Shown: one piece after another, positions 18,360-28,832 of the stretch | Layout of the letters: each line of letters starts with the position of its first letter | Position numbering within the stretch: the stretch's first letter is position 1 | DNA from: Rhizobiaceae bacterium | Lineage (GTDB): Bacteria; Pseudomonadota; Alphaproteobacteria; Rhizobiales; Rhizobiaceae | NCBI GenBank assembly: GCA_029212415.1 | Contig: JARGOF010000004.1 | Span: 62,001 to 126,000, forward strand | Reading direction: 5' to 3' | DNA length: 64,000 nucleotides | Notes under the pieces: model-generated | What the model was told of the DNA's origin: nothing | Database searches by the model: none | Seen by the model: the letters and a program-made list of their open reading frames with translations, nothing else | Position numbers and translations under genes: made by a program

Positions 18360-19076
18360 ATGATGGATCAACACAAAATCGTTTCACGCGAGGCATGGGT
18401 GCAGGCGCGCGTCGCACTGCTGGAGCGTGAAAAGGCCTTTACCCGTGAGCGTGACGCCCTGAGCATGGAGCGCCGCTGCCTGCCCTGGGTAGAAGTCACC
18501 AAACCATATACCTTCAACACAAATGAAGGCGAAAAGGCACTGGCGGATCTGTTCGGCGATCACAGCCAATTGGTGGTTTACCACTTCATGTATGGTCCCG
18601 ACTGGCAGACCGGCTGCAAGAGCTGTTCCTTCTGGGCGGATAATTTCGACCGAAACATCGCCCATCTTGCGGCCCGTGATGTCACATTGGTTGCCGTATC
18701 ACGCGCGCCACTTGAGACACTCAATGCATTTCGCCGGCGGATGGACTGGAGCTTTGATTGGGTATCGTCCGGCGGCAGCGATTTCAACTATGATTTTGAC
18801 GTGTCATTCACGCCGGAAATGCGGGAAAAGGGCAAAATCCGCTACAATTACCAGGCCAGTGATTTCCCCGTTGACGATGCACCCGGCATCAGCGTTTTTT
18901 GCAAGGGCGAGGACGCAGCAATCTACCACACCTATTCGACCTATGGCCGCGGGCTCGACATGCTCAATGCCGGCTATCACTATCTGGATCTTGTTCCAAA
19001 AGGCCGTGACGAAGATGGAAACCAGCCCATGTCATGGTTGAAGCTGCGCGATTCCTATGCGGCAAATGGCGCCTGA
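18360..19076 (+). CDS. DUF899 family thioredoxin-like protein
   Basis: This 238-residue protein belongs to DUF899. It has MERRCLPWVEVTKPYTF near residue 40 and the FMYGPDWQTGCKSCSFWADNFD segment, where Cys-Lys-Ser-Cys sits in the position of a thioredoxin CxxC. Members are thought to be redox proteins, but no function is proven. ATG 18360 follows the SRPBCC stop by eight bases, so it is the third gene of the same operon. Confidence 0.88.
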   Translation: MMDQHKIVSREAWVQARVALLEREKAFTRERDALSMERRCLPWVEVTKPYTFNTNEGEKALADLFGDHSQLVVYHFMYGPDWQTGCKSCSFWADNFDRNIAHLAARDVTLVAVSRAPLETLNAFRRRMDWSFDWVSSGGSDFNYDFDVSFTPEMREKGKIRYNYQASDFPVDDAPGISVFCKGEDAAIYHTYSTYGRGLDMLNAGYHYLDLVPKGRDEDGNQPMSWLKLRDSYAANGA

Positions 19077-19094
19077 GAACCGGACCTGTTTCGA

Positions 19095-20024
19095 TCAGGG
19101 TTCCTCCACGGCCGATATCAGTGTTTTTTCCCGATATCGGCTGGGTGATTGTCCAACCCCCCGACTGAAAACCCGGCTGAAATAGGCCGGATCGGAAAAT
19201 CCAAGCCCGATAGCAATTTCCTTGACGCTGAAACTTGTGAACATCAGATGGCGGCGGGCTTCGAGCAACAGTCGTTTTTCGATCACATTGGAGGCGGAAC
19301 TGTCCAGCACAGCGCGGCAGATCCGGTTGAGATGCTGCGCCGTGATGCCCAGTGCGCTGGCATAATAGCCGACCGGATGGTGATGGCGGAACTCGCGATC
19401 CACCATTTCACTGAAGGCGCGCATGAGGACCGTCGAACGGTCAGGCGCACGACCGCCATCCTGACAATCCACATCGCGAAAGGCGCGATAAATACCCACC
19501 AGTACAAGGCTGATCCGCGCGCGCAGCGCTGCGGCACGCGCCGGCGAGCGCCAATCGGCCTCCTGTGTCAGAACCCGCATTTCATGCCCGATGGATTCAA
19601 TCGACAGTGCATCGCGCAATATTTGCGGCTGGCGCAATGCCGCCTGAATATCCGGCGAACCGGCAAAGGCGGCACGCACGTCCCTTTCGAACAGAGTGAG
19701 GATAATGCCGTCGACATTTTCGGAAAAGACAAACCCGTGCACCGTCAGGGCCGGGACAACAACCAGCGCCGGTCCGGCTATGGTATGAACATCGCCATCA
19801 AGGGTCACTTCGGCCGCGCCGCTTTTCAGGTGCACAATCTGAAACAGCCCCTCATGGCGGTGCGGTGAAATATTGAACCTGTAAACGCGTGACCTGGCCG
19901 CAAGCGTTTCCCAATGCAGCCAGTCATCAATGGCGGCCTGCTCGCCATACAGTGCATAAGTCGGTATGATTTCCATTGGCACTCCGATGTTCGGATTATC
20001 CAATTCTTTGCCTTCATTGTCCAT
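19095..20024 (-). CDS. pobR: AraC-family regulator, probably PobR
   Basis: The 309-residue protein has an N-terminal cupin sensor (residues about 50-115, with HRHEGLFQIVHL) and a C-terminal double helix-turn-helix of the AraC type (SVKEIAIGLGFSDPAYFSRVFSRGVGQSPSRYR over the last 60 residues). The call rests on divergent orientation to pobA: AraC-type PobR activates pobA on 4-hydroxybenzoate. ATG 20024 leaves 69 bases between the genes, which should hold both promoters. A TTG at 20069 is also open. Confidence 0.82.
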   Translation of the reverse strand: MDNEGKELDNPNIGVPMEIIPTYALYGEQAAIDDWLHWETLAARSRVYRFNISPHRHEGLFQIVHLKSGAAEVTLDGDVHTIAGPALVVVPALTVHGFVFSENVDGIILTLFERDVRAAFAGSPDIQAALRQPQILRDALSIESIGHEMRVLTQEADWRSPARAAALRARISLVLVGIYRAFRDVDCQDGGRAPDRSTVLMRAFSEMVDREFRHHHPVGYYASALGITAQHLNRICRAVLDSSASNVIEKRLLLEARRHLMFTSFSVKEIAIGLGFSDPAYFSRVFSRGVGQSPSRYREKTLISAVEEP

Positions 20025-20066
20025 TGGCCAATTCGTAATCTCGACCGATTGTAGTGCAACAGATAA

Positions 20067-21263
<1,197 letters not shown>

Positions 21264-21404
21264 TATACACAAGCTCCCTCGACCGCCAGGGGACGACGTT
21301 GTGCCGATGCTTGACATTCCCTGGTGCGCCTGATGTAGGACAGCTAACGGCCTGTCGGCCATGCATGAACCACTATCTGATGAGGGGTGCAGACAATCGG
21401 CACG

Positions 21405-22571
21405 ATGGATTGCCTTGAACGTGTCAAATCATGGTGCACCCGCGTGGCCCTGCCCTATTGGGGCGAGGTCGGGTTCGACGCGGCAACGGGCTCCTTCCAC
21501 GAGAGACTGGATTTTACCGGCACGCCAATAATCACAGCGCCGCAGCGCACGCTTGTTCAGGGGCGACAGATCGCTGTTTTTGCGCAAGCGGCAATGTCCG
21601 GATGGTTTCCCGGCGGCGGTGAACGCGCCATCAGGGCTGCCGATACGATGATCCGCAGACATTGGGGTGCCAACGGAGAACCGGGCTGGGTCTATTCCGT
21701 TGCGCGCGATGGCGCAATTGTCGATGCCACGCGCGCTTCATACACCCAGGCCTTCGCGCTTTATGGTCTCGCCTGGGCCTATCGCCTGCAGCCCGAGGCG
21801 CGCTATCTGGCCCTCGCCGATCAGACCTTTGCCTTCATGGACCGCCACCTGACGCTGCCGCCTCATAGCGGCTTTCTCAACCATACCGGACCCGATGCAG
21901 GCGGAAGACGTCAAAACCCGCATATGCATCTGTTTGAAGCGGCATTGGCCTGGTACGACGTGACGGGTGAGCGCCGGTTTCTTGCCCGTGCAGACCAGAT
22001 CTTCCAGCTCTTCGAAAACAAATTCTTTCAGCCGGATACATCGATACTCGTTGAAAACTTCAAGGACGACTGGCAACCGGCTTCAGGGGCCCGGGGCCGA
22101 ACCTTTGAACCCGGTCACCATTTCGAATGGGTATGGCTGTTGCACACCTATGCGCAGCACAGTGGACGCAACGTGCAACCCTTTGCCGATACCCTTTTTT
22201 CAAAGGCAAGCGACTTCGGGTTTTCAAACGGCATGATCGTCGATGCTGTCCTCGACAATGGCACCATAGCCGATCAAAGCACCCGATCCTGGCCGCATAC
22301 GGAAGCTTTGAAAGCCGCAGCAAGCGAACATCTTGCCGGTCGTGGGGCCATGCCGGATATGGCCGAAAGACTGCTCAAAACTCTGGAAACACAGTTTCTC
22401 GGCAAACCTTTTCCTGCGGGATGGTTCGATCATTTCAATGGGGATGGATCGATGAAGGTGGATTTCGTACCCGCCAGCACCCTTTATCACATCGTGCTCG
22501 CCCTTGGCGAAGCCGACCGCATTTTCAATCAGGAAAACAAACCGACAGGCCGGGCAAATGATCCAGAATGA
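21405..22571 (+). CDS. AGE-family sugar epimerase/isomerase
   Basis: This protein of about 388 residues has the alpha/alpha6-barrel AGE fold seen in N-acylglucosamine 2-epimerase and mannose isomerase. Recognisable parts are LPYWGEVGFD, RTLVQGRQIAVFAQA, the FFNPHMHLFEAALAW-like QNPHMHLFEAAL block and EPGHHFEWVWLL, which hold the catalytic histidines. Its 3' end overlaps the GmhB-like gene by 14 bases, so they act together, probably on a sugar or heptose phosphate feeding the glycan island. ATG 21405 is chosen; a GTG at 21387 is in frame and neither has a good ribosome site. A TTGACA box at 21311 may be the promoter. Confidence 0.85.
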   Translation: MDCLERVKSWCTRVALPYWGEVGFDAATGSFHERLDFTGTPIITAPQRTLVQGRQIAVFAQAAMSGWFPGGGERAIRAADTMIRRHWGANGEPGWVYSVARDGAIVDATRASYTQAFALYGLAWAYRLQPEARYLALADQTFAFMDRHLTLPPHSGFLNHTGPDAGGRRQNPHMHLFEAALAWYDVTGERRFLARADQIFQLFENKFFQPDTSILVENFKDDWQPASGARGRTFEPGHHFEWVWLLHTYAQHSGRNVQPFADTLFSKASDFGFSNGMIVDAVLDNGTIADQSTRSWPHTEALKAAASEHLAGRGAMPDMAERLLKTLETQFLGKPFPAGWFDHFNGDGSMKVDFVPASTLYHIVLALGEADRIFNQENKPTGRANDPE

Positions 22572-23223
22572 CAAACGAATTTGCGATGGTGTGGGCCTAT
22601 GGCTGGAAAACTGCACCGGGCGTGACTGGGACGGGCTGCCGGGACTGTTTCTCGACAGGGATGGCGTCATACTGGAAGAGACCGGTTATCTGGGCCGTGT
22701 GGAGGATGTCCGCCTTGTCGATGGCGCTGTACGGCTCATCGGATGGGCCAACCGCCAGGGCATTCCGGTGATTGTTATCACCAACCAGTCGGGTATTGGT
22801 CGCGGCTATTACGATTGGCAGGCTTTTGCGGCTGTCCAGGACGAATTGGACCGCCAATTGCAGCGCGATGGTGCGCAGGTGGATTTCGTTGTGGCCTGCG
22901 CCTACCATGAGGATGGCAAACCGCCCTTTGCGATCGACAATCACCCCTGGCGCAAACCCAACCCGGGAATGATCCTGGCGGTGCGTGATCAATGTCGGCT
23001 TGACCTGTCGCGCTCAGTGCTGGTGGGTGACAAATGGTCCGATCTGGAATCTGCCGCGCGCGTTGGCATGGCGCGCGGTCTGCTGGTAAAAACCGGACAT
23101 GGGGCACAGCAGGCAAATATTCCGTTTTCATTCGAACCTGGGTCCATGCGGATTGACATTGCCGAAAGCCTTGAAGAGGCCCTGGCGATCTTCAAACAGG
23201 AAACCAGCAGCGCGTCAGGATGA
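22558..23223 (+). CDS. gmhB: GmhB-like heptose bisphosphate phosphatase (HAD-IIIA)
   Basis: GmhB removes the 7-phosphate from heptose 1,7-bisphosphate in ADP-heptose synthesis. The 221-residue protein has the HAD motifs LFLDRDGVI (motif 1), VITNQSGIGRG (motif 2), WRKPNPGMI (lysine motif) and LVGDKWSDLE (motif 4). Known GmhB proteins bind zinc with a cysteine/histidine loop before RKP; here that loop reads CAYHEDG to NHPWRKP and lacks the usual C-x-C, so specificity may differ. The gene overlaps the AGE epimerase and its 3' end overlaps the convergent N-glycosyltransferase gene by nine bases. Confidence 0.82.
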   Translation: MIQNDKRICDGVGLWLENCTGRDWDGLPGLFLDRDGVILEETGYLGRVEDVRLVDGAVRLIGWANRQGIPVIVITNQSGIGRGYYDWQAFAAVQDELDRQLQRDGAQVDFVVACAYHEDGKPPFAIDNHPWRKPNPGMILAVRDQCRLDLSRSVLVGDKWSDLESAARVGMARGLLVKTGHGAQQANIPFSFEPGSMRIDIAESLEEALAIFKQETSSASG

Positions 23224-25068
23224 AACAGGCCTCATTGAAGATGATATGTTTATGGCATCGACAAGCTCGTGGAAAACATCGCTGAATGCAACTGGATTGC
23301 CCACATAGAGCGTCTTGTCAGGTCTCTGCTTGCGAATGTCAGCAGACATCTGGTCGCGAAGCGCCGGATCGTCAATCATGCGCAGCGCTGCGCTTATATA
23401 GTCCTCTGGCGTTGCTGCAATTGTCCATTGCGGAAAATTCATTCGCCGGAACATGCCTTCGTCTATATGCGAATGCACCTCGTCGCCCGTGAAGCAGATT
23501 CCCGGCAGCCCGCAATAGACCGTATCCACAATCCCATTGGTATTTCCGAAGGGAAACGGATTGGCAAACATGTCGCACATTGCGATATTGGCCATATAGT
23601 GCTCGTAGGCTGTGGTCTCATGCACAATGGCTCCCGACAGATATTGCGCGATGGCTTTTTTGGCGTAGCTGTGAACCAGTTCCGGCGCTCCGCCGAGCAG
23701 AAAATGAAATTCGACTTCGTGTCTGGCCTGTTGCTGGATCGCCCGGCAGGTCTCCAGAAAGAGGGGGTTGAGCTTCATGATGGCGGTTGGCACGGCAATC
23801 CTGACAGGACCACCGGCCTTTCTCACTGATTTGGGCAATTGCACGGTTGGCTCGAAATAGGGCAAGGCGTTTTTGGGAACCTGGGTAACATTTTCACTGA
23901 AGAGCGAAACATCCCCGACATAATCCTCTTCGACAACAACATGATCGATCTTGTCGGAATGGGTCGTCGCCGGGTGACCGAGCGCGAGAACCTGGGTGGG
24001 CGCCAAGCGGATATTGACAAGATAGAGGCTGTGAAGCGCCATGCCCACAGAGGGAAAATAGGTCGCGACGGGCCTGTGTTCCTCAACCAGTTTCAGGACC
24101 GGTTTCATGAAGCGCAGGTCAGGAGAATAGGGCTCCAAAACATGAAACTCGTCAAACAATTCCTTCCCTGCTGCATCGACCATTCCCTTGGGGCCGAATC
24201 CGACCATTCGGTATTGCTCGCGCAGGGCTCGCATGGATATCGAATGGGTGCGCATGATAGAATGTCTCTTGTGGAACCATTCCAGCATGACAAACACGGT
24301 GGGTCTGGAAGACGAGTCTCTCGGCATCAAATGTGGATCGACGATGCCGACATCGTTCATATGACGACGCAATAGCTTGTTGAGTGGCCGCTTGACGTTA
24401 TGCTTGTCTTTTTCCAGCCCGTAGCTTGAATGCATCCACAGATCGACAAGGATTTCCACCGGCAATGCAGCAATATTGTCCAGTTTACCCAGCGCTTCAG
24501 TAATCCACCGTAACAGGAGTTCACGTTTTTGATGCGCACTTTGTGTCGCCAGCAATCTGTTGGAAAGTATAGCGATTGCAAGCGAAGTCGCCAGCTTGGG
24601 CGCGCGTTTGAAAAAAGCGGAAAAATTGATCGGTAATGACGATTCCGCACCATAGAGAATGCTTAACTTGAACAATTCATCAGGTTGGGCCGTCATCAGG
24701 AAATCCGATGTCGGCTCAACGCCCAGCCGCTTCAGAATAAAGTCCGTGTTGCCAAAGGAACTGGCATTGAAAACAAGCGCAAGCCACCGGTGCAATACCA
24801 TGAAACGCAGCAGGCGTTTTTCACCAATGATGCAATCTTGCCGTGAAAAAAGCTCCGCTGCGGCGGCTGCAATTCTGGTTGCAATTTCTTCTGCGCGTTG
24901 CGTCACAAAAGCCGGATGAAATTCCTTTTGTGGAATATTGGGTGAACGGCCCCCATTCGTCGACAGGGCAGCCAACAAACTGAGCAAGCTGTCCAAAGCA
25001 GTTTCATTGCTGCCTAGCCAAACCTGCTGCTCGAAGTCATTGATTGGCGATGCTCCGTTTTCATTCAT
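23215..25068 (-). CDS. HMW1C/ApNGT-type cytoplasmic N-glycosyltransferase (GT41)
   Basis: This 617-residue protein matches the HMW1C/ApNGT family, soluble cytoplasmic enzymes that transfer a hexose from a UDP-sugar to Asn in N-x-S/T sites. The family-specific blocks are all present: an all-helical N-terminal domain with VLHRWLALVF; WFHKRHSIMRTHSISM; GHPATTHSDKID followed by EEDYVG; LPKNALPYFEP; the nucleotide-sugar lysine region MKLNPLFLE; NPFPFGNTNGIVDTV; and TGDEVHSHIDEGMFRRM. Length agrees with ApNGT, about 620. The start ATG 25068 has AAGGA nine bases upstream. The next gene upstream encodes a sequon-rich autotransporter, the expected substrate class. Seen: motifs and neighbour. Inferred: substrate and sugar. 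Confidence 0.94.
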   Translation of the reverse strand: MNENGASPINDFEQQVWLGSNETALDSLLSLLAALSTNGGRSPNIPQKEFHPAFVTQRAEEIATRIAAAAAELFSRQDCIIGEKRLLRFMVLHRWLALVFNASSFGNTDFILKRLGVEPTSDFLMTAQPDELFKLSILYGAESSLPINFSAFFKRAPKLATSLAIAILSNRLLATQSAHQKRELLLRWITEALGKLDNIAALPVEILVDLWMHSSYGLEKDKHNVKRPLNKLLRRHMNDVGIVDPHLMPRDSSSRPTVFVMLEWFHKRHSIMRTHSISMRALREQYRMVGFGPKGMVDAAGKELFDEFHVLEPYSPDLRFMKPVLKLVEEHRPVATYFPSVGMALHSLYLVNIRLAPTQVLALGHPATTHSDKIDHVVVEEDYVGDVSLFSENVTQVPKNALPYFEPTVQLPKSVRKAGGPVRIAVPTAIMKLNPLFLETCRAIQQQARHEVEFHFLLGGAPELVHSYAKKAIAQYLSGAIVHETTAYEHYMANIAMCDMFANPFPFGNTNGIVDTVYCGLPGICFTGDEVHSHIDEGMFRRMNFPQWTIAATPEDYISAALRMIDDPALRDQMSADIRKQRPDKTLYVGNPVAFSDVFHELVDAINISSSMRPVSS

Positions 25069-25218
25069 GGTTTGATCCTTTAGGAACTCTGGATGGCAAG
25101 GCGGCAACAGACTGTCTGCTGCCATTTATGTTGCGGCAACCATAAATGCCTTGCAGCGGTTGCAGCCTGACATTACTGAAGCCATTTAAACAGAACAGGC
25201 AAACTTGCATGTAAACGT

Positions 25219-25246
25219 AAAAAGCCCCGGCCTTTCAGCCGGGGCT
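25219..25246 (-). terminator. Terminator between the autotransporter and the N-glycosyltransferase gene
   Basis: On the minus strand a 9-bp GC-rich stem (AGCCCCGGC and GCCGGGGCT) closes a 6-base loop and is followed by TTTT. It lies about 20 bases after the autotransporter stop and 150 bases before the glycosyltransferase start, so most autotransporter transcripts should end here and the enzyme should be made at a lower level, by read-through or from its own promoter. Confidence 0.85.
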
Positions 25247-25268
25247 CTGTCATCCAAGACTGAATTGA

Positions 25269-28200
25269 TCAGAATTTTTTCTTCAAGCCAAGCTGGCCGT
25301 CAATGCTTGAATAGTCTGATCCAACAATACCACTGACACCGGCTTCAAACTCGAAGTCCTGGGCCGTCATCATCGTGAACCCGACACCACCAAAGAAGCC
25401 GCTGACATTGATGTCATAGGTGCTGGTAAAGCTGGCGCTGTTTTGCAGGTTTGCAGAAACAGTCGTATCCAGTGTGCCAAAATCCTCACGCCAACCGGCC
25501 ACCGCATTGAAGGTGGTTGCACCATGCGTTGCTGAAATCCGCGATCCGGCTTCCATGAGGAAATGCGTATCGCTGGAGCTGCCGACGCTGAGCGCTGTTG
25601 AACCGCCCTGTTCGTCATAGGCTCCGGTTTTGACATAGCCGAATGTACCGGCAAGGAACGGTGTCACCGTGGTGCCGTTGGCCTTGAAGTCGTATCCGCC
25701 CTCGGCCCGCAAATTGGCCTGGCCGCCGGAATAGTCGGCTGTCAGGGTTTCATTGGCCGTGGAATTGAAGCGGGACTGGTCGATCTGGTTGAAGGCGCCG
25801 CTGGCAACTCCCGACATGTACCAGTCACCTTTCTGGAAGCGACCGTATATGGCAGGCATGTAGCTGACGACATCGCCGGAAGCCGCGGACCCATCGAAAT
25901 TCGTACCGGCAACTGCAAAGGCGGCACCGACAAGCATTCCATCCCCGGTTTCAGCTTCGACACCAAAGCCCACGCCGACCGTCTGGAGATCATATCCACC
26001 GACAACACCGTCGTTTGACAGGTCGCCTATGCCGCCAAAGCCCTGGATCCACCACTGGCTGGAACCATTGGATGGACCCTTGTTGGTATTGGCCATTCCA
26101 AAGGTCGCCGTGTTCGAACTACCGTTGCCGCTGCCACCAAGCCGTGATGCAAGCGTGTCCATCAGCTGCTGATTGGCCGCGTAAGACCCGGCCGCAGAAC
26201 CGCGGCTGCCCGACGGGCTGTAATCGGCAAGAACTCCGGCCACACCTGTTGCGCTGCCCTGCCGGTAGAGGGCATCCACCAGTGCACGCTCTTCAACTGT
26301 CACGGGATCGTCATTCTCAAGGTCGTCAATCAACCCTGCGGCGAGACCGAGCAGCCCCAGTCCCCCGGCTTCACCACCGGCGACCTCGTTGATGTCATTG
26401 GCATCCAGGCCGAGAACAAGTTCACTGCTGTCAAGAGTTTCAATATAGACATCCATCAGAGCCGACGTGTCATCCACGCTTTGGCCACCAGATCCATCCG
26501 AATCGAGATCCCCAGAAGCGTCCAGGGCCGTCCATTCTGTTCCGTCCTTATAGAACCCATCGACATAGGCGGTAACGGTCTTGCCACGAATATCCGCGAA
26601 CGTTGTCGCCACACCCTGATTGACAGGCGTTGTCAGGTTTCCTGTGAAATCTCTCAAATAGGTCGCCAGATAATGCTCGCCAACAATATCGCCCATATTG
26701 ACGAAATCACCAGTAAAATTGTTACTCGCACGTACAGCGTAATCGTCATTGGTGGATGTCAGGACACCGGTATTGGTGAAATTGGCAGTGAAGTCAGCAT
26801 CGAAAAAGACAGCGTGTTCTTCAGCCGAAATATTGCCTGAATTCATGAAGTCACCGGTAACGTTGCCATTGAAGTAGACAGCATAGGGATTTGTCGCAAT
26901 GATATTACCCGAATTGGTGAAATCACCGGAGAATTCAGTGTCAATCCTTACGCCGTAATATTCGTCGCCAAAGGTCCTGATATTGCCGGAATTGACAAAG
27001 TCACCGTCCAGGCCATTAGTAAAGAACACCCCATAATATCCACCGGTTATATTGCCGGAATTGGTGAAATCACCACCGACGTAAGTGCCGAAATGTACGC
27101 CATAATGATCGCTGGTGATGTTGCCGGAATTGGTGAAGTCATCGTCGAGGTCGCCGTTAATCACGACACCATACTGGCTGCCGAGGATCGTGCCTTCATT
27201 GGTAAAGTTGCCGCCTACATCGCCATAGATCACGACGCCGTAGGACCCGCCGTCGAGCCTGCCCGTATTGGTGAAATCGTCATCAACATGGTCTTCGATG
27301 TAAACGGCATATTCTTCAGATGTGATATTGCCGGAATTGGTGAAACTGCCTTTGATATCTCCTGCGACATACACACCGTATTCATCATCTCCGGAGATAT
27401 TACCCGAGTTGGTGAAATCACCATCCAAATCATTGCCGATGAAAACGGCATAGTCATCAGATGTGATATTGCCGGAATTGACGAAATCGCCGTTAACTTC
27501 TCCTCCGACATACACACCGTAGGTATCACCCGAAATATTACCCGAATTGGTAAAATTACCATTCAGATTATCGTAAATGAAGACACCATATCCATCACCG
27601 GATATCTTGCCGGAATTGAAAAATTCGCCGTTCAGGTCTCCCTGAAGAATAACGCCATAGCCGTATTCATCATCCGCCGTGATATTGCCGCTATTGGTGA
27701 AATTGCCGGTCATGTCGTCGCCGACACCAACACCATATTCGGAGCCGCTTATGTCGCCGCTATTGGTGAAATTACCGTTGAATTTGCCGGTGACAAACAC
27801 ACCATAGCTATTGTCTCCGGTGATACTGCCGCTGTTGTCAAATTCCCCGGTAAAGTTACCACGTGTTAAAGTGTAGCCACTTCCACCGAAACTCACCCAT
27901 TCATCGACACCAACATAAAAGCCGTGGTCTTCACCCGAAATGTCGCCGCTATTGGTGAAGTTCCCGACAAAATCACCCTGAACGAAGACACCGTCTCCGT
28001 CTTTTCCGGTGATATTCCCACTATTGGTGAAATCGCCGGTGAAATTGGAGCCGACCTGATCACCATAGGACGACACACTGCCTTCCAAATAGTCTTCCGC
28101 GATAAAGACACCGGTTTCCCCGCCGACTATGTCCCCGCTATTGGTGAATTCACGATCCGCACCACCAAAGTTACCCTGAACCCAGACACCGTATCCTTCA

Positions 28201-28832
28201 TCGTTGTCTCTGGCGGTTATATTGCCCGTATTGGTGAAATTGCCGTTGAGATCATCCTCGATATAGACGCCATAATATTCGCCGCTGATTTCACCATTAT
28301 TAACAAAATTTCCGCCCACATCACCGTTGATTATTACGCCGTAATAACGCTGACCCCGGATTTCGCCAGTAGAGGTATTGGTGAAATCACCATCAAGATC
28401 ATCAGATATCCAGACGCCATAATACCTGTCCCCCCTGATATCCCCTGAATTTGTAAAGCTTCCTCCAACATAATCATCGATCAGGACACCATAGCTGCCT
28501 TCTATCGTCCCGGAATTCGTGAAGTTTCCACCCACATATCCGCCTACATAGACGCCATAGGTGTCCCCGGCAATAAACCCGGAATTGCTGAAGTCTTCAT
28601 CAACATCTCCGTCTACGAACACGCCTGCGGTGCCACTATAGTTGGTTATAGTAAAGCCGGGATTGGTAAAGCTGATGATGTCGCTATAGCTCAGGCCACC
28701 CGATGTATTCTCGGTCACCACCTCCTGGGCCATTGCTGCATTGGCCACCAATGCGTGGGGCAAAGCAGCCAGCAGAGCTACGGCGGAGATACTTTTACGC
28801 AGTTTGGTGCGGCGCTGCAGGTAACTGATCAT
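25269..28832 (-). CDS. Autotransporter adhesin-like protein with sequon-rich repeat passenger
   Basis: This 1187-residue type V secreted protein has a signal peptide (about residues 1-36, RRTKLRKSISAVALLAALPHALVANAAMAQ), a long repetitive passenger and a C-terminal outer-membrane barrel (about 925-1187) ending in Phe, the usual BAM recognition residue. The passenger (about 70-735) has about 26 copies of an F-x-N-x-G-x-I unit, likely a beta-helix coil each. By hand count it holds about 26 N-x-S/T sequons, mostly NFT, NIT and NIS in fixed places. The gene is immediately upstream of the N-glycosyltransferase, which suggests cytoplasmic glycosylation before export. ATG 28832 has an AGAGGGA site. 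Confidence 0.93.
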   Translation of the reverse strand: MISYLQRRTKLRKSISAVALLAALPHALVANAAMAQEVVTENTSGGLSYSDIISFTNPGFTITNYSGTAGVFVDGDVDEDFSNSGFIAGDTYGVYVGGYVGGNFTNSGTIEGSYGVLIDDYVGGSFTNSGDIRGDRYYGVWISDDLDGDFTNTSTGEIRGQRYYGVIINGDVGGNFVNNGEISGEYYGVYIEDDLNGNFTNTGNITARDNDEGYGVWVQGNFGGADREFTNSGDIVGGETGVFIAEDYLEGSVSSYGDQVGSNFTGDFTNSGNITGKDGDGVFVQGDFVGNFTNSGDISGEDHGFYVGVDEWVSFGGSGYTLTRGNFTGEFDNSGSITGDNSYGVFVTGKFNGNFTNSGDISGSEYGVGVGDDMTGNFTNSGNITADDEYGYGVILQGDLNGEFFNSGKISGDGYGVFIYDNLNGNFTNSGNISGDTYGVYVGGEVNGDFVNSGNITSDDYAVFIGNDLDGDFTNSGNISGDDEYGVYVAGDIKGSFTNSGNITSEEYAVYIEDHVDDDFTNTGRLDGGSYGVVIYGDVGGNFTNEGTILGSQYGVVINGDLDDDFTNSGNITSDHYGVHFGTYVGGDFTNSGNITGGYYGVFFTNGLDGDFVNSGNIRTFGDEYYGVRIDTEFSGDFTNSGNIIATNPYAVYFNGNVTGDFMNSGNISAEEHAVFFDADFTANFTNTGVLTSTNDDYAVRASNNFTGDFVNMGDIVGEHYLATYLRDFTGNLTTPVNQGVATTFADIRGKTVTAYVDGFYKDGTEWTALDASGDLDSDGSGGQSVDDTSALMDVYIETLDSSELVLGLDANDINEVAGGEAGGLGLLGLAAGLIDDLENDDPVTVEERALVDALYRQGSATGVAGVLADYSPSGSRGSAAGSYAANQQLMDTLASRLGGSGNGSSNTATFGMANTNKGPSNGSSQWWIQGFGGIGDLSNDGVVGGYDLQTVGVGFGVEAETGDGMLVGAAFAVAGTNFDGSAASGDVVSYMPAIYGRFQKGDWYMSGVASGAFNQIDQSRFNSTANETLTADYSGGQANLRAEGGYDFKANGTTVTPFLAGTFGYVKTGAYDEQGGSTALSVGSSSDTHFLMEAGSRISATHGATTFNAVAGWREDFGTLDTTVSANLQNSASFTSTYDINVSGFFGGVGFTMMTAQDFEFEAGVSGIVGSDYSSIDGQLGLKKKF
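26630..28622 (-). repeat. About 26 degenerate coding repeats in the autotransporter passenger
   Basis: Units of about 22-28 residues share the core F-T/V-N-S-G-x-I-x-G followed by an acidic Y-G-V-x-V stretch and G-D-L/V-x-G. At DNA level the block GAATTGGTGAAATCACC recurs with small changes. Core types include FTNSGNI, FTNSGDI, FVNSGNI, FTNTGNI and FTNEGTI. Because Asn sits at fixed places, NFT, NIT and NIS sequons recur along one face. The copies differ enough that the array seems old and maintained by selection, though copy number may vary between strains. Confidence 0.88.

Noticed and set aside
27093..27869. 258-codon open frame on the plus strand opposite the autotransporter, with its own repeated protein pattern
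   Set aside because: It is the mirror of the repeat region of the minus-strand autotransporter: the repeats force a long open frame on the other strand. It has no ribosome site or family match.
26630..28622. Repetitive DNA that could be taken for a CRISPR or VNTR array
   Set aside because: Repeats are degenerate, unevenly spaced and in frame with one long coding sequence; there are no conserved direct repeats separated by unique spacers and no cas genes.
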